From: a virus | Virus record (IMG/VR): IMGVR_UViG_3300009104_000121 | Coordinates: 1 to 24,435 of that record | Reading direction: 5' to 3' (one strand) | Length of the DNA: 24,435 bases | Notes under the pieces: model-generated | Database searches by the model: none | What the model saw: only the letters and a program-made list of their open reading frames with translations | What the model was told of the DNA's origin: nothing | Program-made: the position numbers and the translations under genes | Shown: positions 20,627 through 24,435 of the stretch, piece after piece | Position numbering within the stretch: position 1 is the stretch's first letter | How the letters are laid out: each line of letters starts with the position of its first letter

Positions 20627-21046
20627 TTACAGCTTAACCAGCTTCCGGTTGGCAAGATGAGCAGCAGCGACCAGCTTCTTATTTTGACCTGTATATTCCA
20701 CTGCATGATGATGCTTTAGAAGTTCTTTGCACAACCATTTGCTACCCACTTTTATATCGGCCAGCCAGCGTCCGTACTTCCCTTTCTTATAAGTGCGTAA
20801 GGTTACTTCGGAACCTACCGGACAAAACGCTTTGACAAATTCTTTTGCTGCAAGTCCGTATTGTTTTTCTTCCAGGTTTCTAGTGCGAGATTCTGGTGTG
20901 TCGATTCCATTAAGACGTAAACAAATGCCACGCCCAGTGTCACCACAGTGCCAATTCCCAAAACCGAGAGAAATGTCAGTAACATACATTGTATCCCCAT
21001 CAACAATTTTAGAAACAGTCGCTTTAAATATATAAGGGTTAGACAT
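20627..21046 (-). CDS. Staphylococcal-nuclease-like (thermonuclease) protein
   Basis: This 139-residue protein is the SNase fold, a calcium-dependent phosphodiesterase that cleaves DNA and RNA. Catalytic positions are kept: Asp16/Asp18 in IVDGDT, Arg44, Asp49 and Glu52 in LRLNGIDTPE (spacing as staphylococcal Arg35, Asp40, Glu43), and Arg93 in YGRWLA for Arg87. No signal peptide is visible, so it acts in the cytoplasm unless released with lysis. It is the last gene of the lysis operon and overlaps the lysozyme stop by 8 bases, suggesting a late role in degrading host nucleic acid or debris. Confidence 0.88.
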   Translation of the reverse strand: MSNPYIFKATVSKIVDGDTMYVTDISLGFGNWHCGDTGRGICLRLNGIDTPESRTRNLEEKQYGLAAKEFVKAFCPVGSEVTLRTYKKGKYGRWLADIKVGSKWLCKELLKHHHAVEYTGQNKKLVAAAHLANRKLVKL

Positions 21047-21488
21047 ATTGATTAGTCTTAATCATTGAGGTGACCTCGATAGCTCTCATTTTGACCTGTC
21101 GCGCCCACAAACTGTCCAAAAACTCGGTAGCAGCTAAGTCATAACTGCCTTTTTCCATATGAGCCAACGCCTTAACAAACTTGGAGAAACGAACTCTACC
21201 TAGATTGAAGTGCATATTGATGATGCCGTCACGCCTAGCACCTTCTTCCAGGTCATTAAACCACTCATATTCTGTGCTTAATTCTTGAATGGTTCTAACA
21301 ATGTCATTAGAAAGCATGAAGTCTATTTCTTCCATGCTTAACCCAATGCCTTGATGCTGCCCGTCAGGGTGTATATTTCTTCCAGCGCCAATGTGCCAAG
21401 TGCCGTAGGGGTCTTTGTAAGCCCTGGTCTTAACACCTTCATGGCGTTTTAACTGCTCTATAAGTTTTTCCATACCTTTAACTTCCAT
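21039..21488 (-). CDS. GH24 (T4-type) lysozyme endolysin
   Basis: This 149-residue endolysin cleaves the MurNAc-GlcNAc bond of peptidoglycan. Catalytic pattern: Glu17 in RHEG, Asp26 nine residues later, and, where T4 lysozyme has Thr26, His32 in GTWHIGAG. The rest follows GH24: GRNI, LSNDIVRTIQEL, ARRDGIINMHFNLG, FVKALAHM. There is no signal peptide, so it needs the holin encoded upstream. The start ATG at 21488 overlaps the holin stop by 11 bases; ATG 21473 (MEKLIEQL) is an alternative. A longer N-terminal frame is read over the holin gene and rejected. Confidence 0.85.
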   Translation of the reverse strand: MEVKGMEKLIEQLKRHEGVKTRAYKDPYGTWHIGAGRNIHPDGQHQGIGLSMEEIDFMLSNDIVRTIQELSTEYEWFNDLEEGARRDGIINMHFNLGRVRFSKFVKALAHMEKGSYDLAATEFLDSLWARQVKMRAIEVTSMIKTNQYV

Positions 21489-21945
21489 TGTGACTGCTTC
21501 CGAAATAGAAACTGGCAATACCGCTGACCAGACCGCCAAGGTAACCGAGGACAAGGTTGACAATCGCATCATCGTTGCTCTCAGGCGCTTGCAGCGTGAC
21601 CGTAAAAATATAGGCCAAGAACCCCACCATTGCCAAAACTGCAATGACTTTAGGCGTAGGGTCTTTCGCAAATTTATCTCTTGCGTCCTGCCTATCCTCT
21701 GTCTCAAGTTTGAACCCCTCGATATTAGCCGTTAATTTTTTAATTTCTAATTCTGCGTCTTGCAGAATCTCGGCTTTTTCCGGTTCGTTCTCTACAGCTT
21801 CTTCTATCTGTTCTATGCTGGAAGTTTCAGGCATTCCCAGTTTTTTAGCGGCTAACTTTACGGCCATCCCCGCTATAGGATTACTACTAGCTACTGTCTT
21901 GACGAGCGTAGGGGCTAATGCTCCCAACAACCCTTTAAGTTTCAT
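21478..21945 (-). CDS. 3-TM phage holin (GTA-holin type)
   Basis: This 155-residue protein resembles the three-TM holin family used by gene-transfer agents and phages. After an N-terminal amphipathic/helical part with MKLKGLLGALAPTLVKTVASSNP, the middle is Glu/Lys-rich and carries DRQDARDKFAKDPTPK. Then come two hydrophobic segments, VIAVLAMVGFLAYIFTVTLQ and IVNLVLGYLGGLVSGIASF, and the family tail YFGSSHNGS. The N-terminal stretch could provide a third helix. It would form the membrane lesion releasing the lysozyme, whose gene overlaps its end. Confidence 0.75.
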   Translation of the reverse strand: MKLKGLLGALAPTLVKTVASSNPIAGMAVKLAAKKLGMPETSSIEQIEEAVENEPEKAEILQDAELEIKKLTANIEGFKLETEDRQDARDKFAKDPTPKVIAVLAMVGFLAYIFTVTLQAPESNDDAIVNLVLGYLGGLVSGIASFYFGSSHNGS

Positions 21946-21980
21946 AGATAATAAGCCATAGCTTTATTAACGCCTCAAGG

Positions 21981-22223
21981 TTACGAATCACTTTTGTCCG
22001 TTGCGTCAGCATTTTCCTCCGCAACAATCTCGTCAATAGTGTCGCAAGCATCCGGTATCGCTATACCTGTAGTTACTTCAGTAGCAACTCTGCCAACTGC
22101 CCGTATGCCTTTGTAGACTTCGCTACAGTACAGGTTTTTATTTGAAATCATGTCTTCAGATACTGAACAGCCGCTCAGCATAAATACCGCAATCAAACTA
22201 ATTAATGGTAGCTTCCAATTCAT
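21981..22223 (-). CDS. Small lipoprotein
   Basis: The 80-residue protein has a signal peptide MNWKLPLISLIAVFMLSGC with lipobox LSGC, so Cys19 would be lipidated. The mature part has two more cysteines (YCSEVYKGIRAVGRV and IPDACDTIDEI) and an acidic end. It lacks the proline-rich composition of Rz1, so an o-spanin role is possible only by position in the lysis cluster. It overlaps the lipase end by 26 bases; the start ATG lies inside that gene. Confidence 0.7.
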   Translation of the reverse strand: MNWKLPLISLIAVFMLSGCSVSEDMISNKNLYCSEVYKGIRAVGRVATEVTTGIAIPDACDTIDEIVAEENADATDKSDS

Positions 22224-22953
22224 CAGCCATTCTCTCCAGTTCTTTCAGTTCTTCTTTTCTTGGTGCTTCTTCTTGCAATCGCAGAAATTTATTTAAACGC
22301 TCTTCATAGCCGTCCATCATGTGGTCTGTAATTCTTTCAGAGATAGCCCCACTCTTTCTATCTGTTGTTCTTAATGACTTTTCTGGGTCAATATAGTCCA
22401 TTCCACTGTTGGCAAAGTAGAGCATCGTCTGGGACTTACTAGGCCCATAGCAAAGGCGAGGGATTCGGGCCACCATGTCTGAACCTTGCACACAGGAGAT
22501 TTGTTTGTCTAACTTCATTGGAAGTTTAAAGCCTTTGAAAAAGGTATTTGGCTTGCCAAAAGTAATAAGATTTACATTGGGATGCTTCTTCCAGATTTTA
22601 GCTGCGCTTAGCTCTGCGAGCGCTCCTCCCAGGCTATGCCCACAAAACAAAGTCCTTTTTTTCCAGTCAATCATCTTGACTACTTTTTTCCAGACTGATT
22701 TGTGTGCCAGAGCAAAACCCCCGTGACACAACCTTCCAGCGTAAGGCACAGGCACTACCATTGCATCAGTAAGCCAATCACGACCCTGCTGTGTGCCTCT
22801 GAAGGCGATAATATCTATGGTTTTGCGTTTAGCTACGTAAACAGTGGTGGAGGTGAGTCTGCTCTCGATTTTGGCAGCCTTTGGGTTCTTATCTTTGTAG
22901 GCTTTCATGGCCCAAGAACAAGCCATATTAAGTAGTACAGGGTCTAGTTTCAT
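22198..22953 (-). CDS. Class 3 lipase-like alpha/beta hydrolase
   Basis: This 251-residue protein matches the lipase (class 3) fold: early strands VYVAKRKTIDIIAFRGT (oxyanion FRGT), then CHGGFALA, the nucleophile elbow CGHSLGGAL with Ser107, ITFGKPN, Asp159 in GSDMVARIPR and His211 in ITDHMMDGY, giving a complete Ser-Asp-His triad. The end is a coiled-coil stretch (EEAPRKEELKELERMADELE). There is no signal peptide. Its position between two membrane/lysis proteins suggests hydrolysis of host membrane lipids during lysis, though a role in host lipid metabolism or entry cannot be excluded. It is coupled by ATGA to the 73-residue gene. Confidence 0.85.
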   Translation of the reverse strand: MKLDPVLLNMACSWAMKAYKDKNPKAAKIESRLTSTTVYVAKRKTIDIIAFRGTQQGRDWLTDAMVVPVPYAGRLCHGGFALAHKSVWKKVVKMIDWKKRTLFCGHSLGGALAELSAAKIWKKHPNVNLITFGKPNTFFKGFKLPMKLDKQISCVQGSDMVARIPRLCYGPSKSQTMLYFANSGMDYIDPEKSLRTTDRKSGAISERITDHMMDGYEERLNKFLRLQEEAPRKEELKELERMADELEATIN

Positions 22954-23171
22954 TTGTCAGCCTTATTCTCTAATCGCTTAAAGATTGCACCCAGCAAGTC
23001 TTTAATTTCTCTAATATCTTCGCGGTAATCATCCTTAGCGATGTATTTTTCAGGTATTAACTTCACATCTTCGTCTAATTTGTCCAAAAGTGCAAAAACA
23101 CGATTTACCAAGAAACCGCCAAAAAAAGAAATTATGATAATCGCTATGTTAAACATGACCTGGTAATCCAT
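22950..23171 (-). CDS. Small TM plus coiled-coil protein
   Basis: This 73-residue protein has an N-terminal membrane segment (VMFNIAIIIISFFGGFLVNRV), then charged helices with a pattern seen in many phage genomes: LDKLDEDVKLIPEKYIAKDDYREDIREIKDLLGAIFKRLENKADK. It looks like a one-TM membrane anchor with a cytoplasmic or periplasmic coiled coil and may be a holin partner or antiholin, which I cannot show. It lies 3 bases downstream of the 181-residue gene and is coupled to the lipase gene. Confidence 0.75.
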   Translation of the reverse strand: MDYQVMFNIAIIIISFFGGFLVNRVFALLDKLDEDVKLIPEKYIAKDDYREDIREIKDLLGAIFKRLENKADK

Positions 23172-23174
23172 ATT

Positions 23175-23720
23175 TTACTCACTGTCATTAAGCGGATTAT
23201 CTAGCATTTGTTGTATTCTGTTTTCTAGCTCTTCTCGTATTTCACGCAGCTCAACATCCACTTCTCGGAGAGTATCATTTACCCTTTCCTCTAGGCTATA
23301 TACATCGTCACGCAATTCTCTAGTGGTTTCTGCCACTGCGTCCTCGGCAATCCTGGCTATAGACTCTGTTTGGCGAACATCTCCCTCGATAGTGTCTATC
23401 TGGTCGTTGATGTTACTTAGCACCCTTTCAAGCTGATTCTCAATACCTTCAGTTTCTGCCCGTAACGACTCTTCAACGGTATCGAGTATTCGGTCTTGGT
23501 CGGTAAGCCGAGACTGCAACACTGCCAAGGCTTCATCATAACCGGAAAAATCAGGGCTGACGTATTCAGTAATGGCGGTTTCAGCATCGAGAAGTCGTTG
23601 ATAAACCTCAAACCCGCCCCACATTGACCCACCGACAGCACCTAAAAGGGGAACAATTAGCAGCAATTTGCTGCCTGAGAAGGTCGCTCCAGCAAATTCT
23701 ATTTCAGTTTTATCGGTCAT
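23175..23720 (-). CDS. Membrane-anchored coiled-coil protein
   Basis: The 181-residue protein has one hydrophobic segment at about residues 18-38 (KLLLIVPLLGAVGGSMWGGF) followed by a long acidic coiled coil (SRLTDQDRILDTVEESLRAE, NINDQIDTIEGDVRQTES, DVYSLEERVNDTLREVDVEL) up to the C-terminus. This topology is like an inner-membrane spanin subunit, but length and order differ from lambda Rz. Its role in lysis or in virion structure remains open. The start overlaps the previous gene by 11 bases. Confidence 0.7.
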   Translation of the reverse strand: MTDKTEIEFAGATFSGSKLLLIVPLLGAVGGSMWGGFEVYQRLLDAETAITEYVSPDFSGYDEALAVLQSRLTDQDRILDTVEESLRAETEGIENQLERVLSNINDQIDTIEGDVRQTESIARIAEDAVAETTRELRDDVYSLEERVNDTLREVDVELREIREELENRIQQMLDNPLNDSE

Positions 23721-24435
23721 ATTGCTGTCCTACTAAGTCCTGGTATGTCTGTGCGCCTTGCCCTTGCAAAGCCCGTACATTGCCGTCTACAGGGACGTTG
23801 CCTCCGTATATTTCCCTAGATTGATACCATTGTTGCTGGTCAACTAAATTGATATTGTAGGCTTCCATTCCTTGAACCCTGCCCATTAACAAGATGGTTA
23901 GGCTCTGGTCATCAAACCCGCCGGAGTCCTGTATCCCCTCCAGTTGAGCTTCTTGCGCCTCTTGTATCTCTGCATCACTCATGCTCTCAATGGCATTTTC
24001 TGCTCTTCTAACGGTTTGTTGCTCTTCTACGCTAGGAGGAGCTACATCAAACTGTCCAAAGTCAGGTAGTTGGTTAGACAGGAATTGACCAATGGTCTGA
24101 CCAGTTGCTATTGCATCATTAAAATCCTGCTCAAACTGCATCTCTGTTACTGATGCACTTAACTCCTGCATGACTTCAACCTCTTCAGAAGGTGTCTCTT
24201 CGGCGCTTTGAGCACCTATCTGATTGAAATTCTGTGCTGGGCCTGTAGATACTATTTCCTGAATCACCCCTATTTCAGGTTCAAAACCTCCTGCATCACC
24301 AAATACATCAGTGAAACCTCCGGTATCCATGCTCTGCTGTATGTCGGTCTGACCGAGTTGAGCAAGCTGCATAGAGCCTGAATCAAACACAATTCCTACT
24401 TCTGCCAGTGCCGCTGTCTGAGTTTCGTTAATAGC
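23710..24435 (-). CDS. Acidic protein, 5' end beyond the window
   Basis: The reading frame stays open from 24435 down to the stop at 23710, so at least 241 residues are visible. A GTG at 24390 (MFDSGS) could start a 226-residue protein, but the frame continues upstream without a stop (AINETQTAALAEVGI, then V F D S G S), so it is probably the C-terminal part of a longer protein. It is rich in Gln, Glu, Gly and Asp (EEVEVMQELSASVTEMQFEQ, ESMSDAEIQEAQEAQ), with a C-terminus of QTYQDLVGQQYDR. No known domain is recognised. Placed upstream of lysis genes on the minus strand, it may be a virion protein. Confidence 0.6.
   Translation of the reverse strand, partial: AINETQTAALAEVGIVFDSGSMQLAQLGQTDIQQSMDTGGFTDVFGDAGGFEPEIGVIQEIVSTGPAQNFNQIGAQSAEETPSEEVEVMQELSASVTEMQFEQDFNDAIATGQTIGQFLSNQLPDFGQFDVAPPSVEEQQTVRRAENAIESMSDAEIQEAQEAQLEGIQDSGGFDDQSLTILLMGRVQGMEAYNINLVDQQQWYQSREIYGGNVPVDGNVRALQGQGAQTYQDLVGQQYDR

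Noticed and set aside
21489-21707. N-terminal extension of the lysozyme by 73 residues
   Set aside because: The added segment is the shifted frame of the holin gene and has no lysozyme-like or signal-peptide character.
1-24435. Integrase, tRNA genes, CRISPR arrays or insertion sequences
   Set aside because: None was seen: no recombinase motif, no cloverleaf with CCA, no regularly spaced repeats and no transposase.
1-24435. Circular closure by identical ends
   Set aside because: The first and last bases of the window share no obvious direct repeat, so completeness cannot be claimed.

Overview
The window looks like most of a genome of a short-tailed, P22-like double-stranded DNA phage (Caudoviricetes, podovirus morphology). 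The evidence is the head and packaging set, which follows P22/Sf6 order: small terminase, Sf6-like large terminase, P22-like portal, scaffold, P22-fold coat, gp4-like tail accessory factor and gp10-like DNA-stabilisation protein. The host is probably Gram-negative, since there is a lipobox lipoprotein and a holin/lysozyme cassette with membrane-anchored coiled-coil proteins. The ssDNA-binding-protein style, the lipase and the S74-tailed virion protein recall uncultured aquatic phages, but that is inference. I see no integrase, tRNA, rRNA, CRISPR array or insertion sequence.

Layout. (1) 3-14646, minus strand: packaging and virion genes, read right to left from terS to a 1113-residue virion protein. 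(2) 14647-14770: a spacer holding a strong inverted repeat. (3) 14771-17859, minus strand: replication and DNA-modification genes (DUF1376 protein, G39P-like candidate helicase loader, C5-cytosine methyltransferase, small unknowns). (4) 17860-17951: a divergent control region. (5) 17952-20626, plus strand: recombination and regulatory genes (coiled-coil protein, Rad52-like annealase, SSB-like protein, Cro/CI-type HTH protein, unknown, NinB-like, NinG). (6) 20627-24435, minus strand: lysis and accessory genes (SNase nuclease, GH24 lysozyme, 3-TM holin, lipoprotein, class 3 lipase, two TM/coiled-coil proteins), ending in an acidic protein whose reading frame runs off the right edge.

Regulation visible in the sequence. 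The divergent region carries two face-to-face sigma70-like promoters that occupy the same bases. A third promoter lies about 1 kb to the left. All three overlap copies of one palindromic motif (core GTAAARTATTATTTT), so a single regulator, perhaps the 69-residue HTH protein, probably controls both arms. Two hairpins with U8 tracts in the leftward direction lie between the SSB and HTH genes. They suggest that leftward lysis transcripts run antisense across NinG, NinB and the HTH gene and stop there. The 51-bp inverted repeat before terS folds into an uninterrupted 16-bp RNA stem only on the minus strand, where two positions become G-U wobbles; it marks the boundary between the early and packaging genes.

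Three small genes not obvious from long open frames were found by reading overlaps: 42 aa (7403-7531), 56 aa (14100-14270) and 54 aa (15082-15246). Nearly all neighbouring genes overlap or abut, so the window is densely coding. All functional calls are from sequence reading without database searches.
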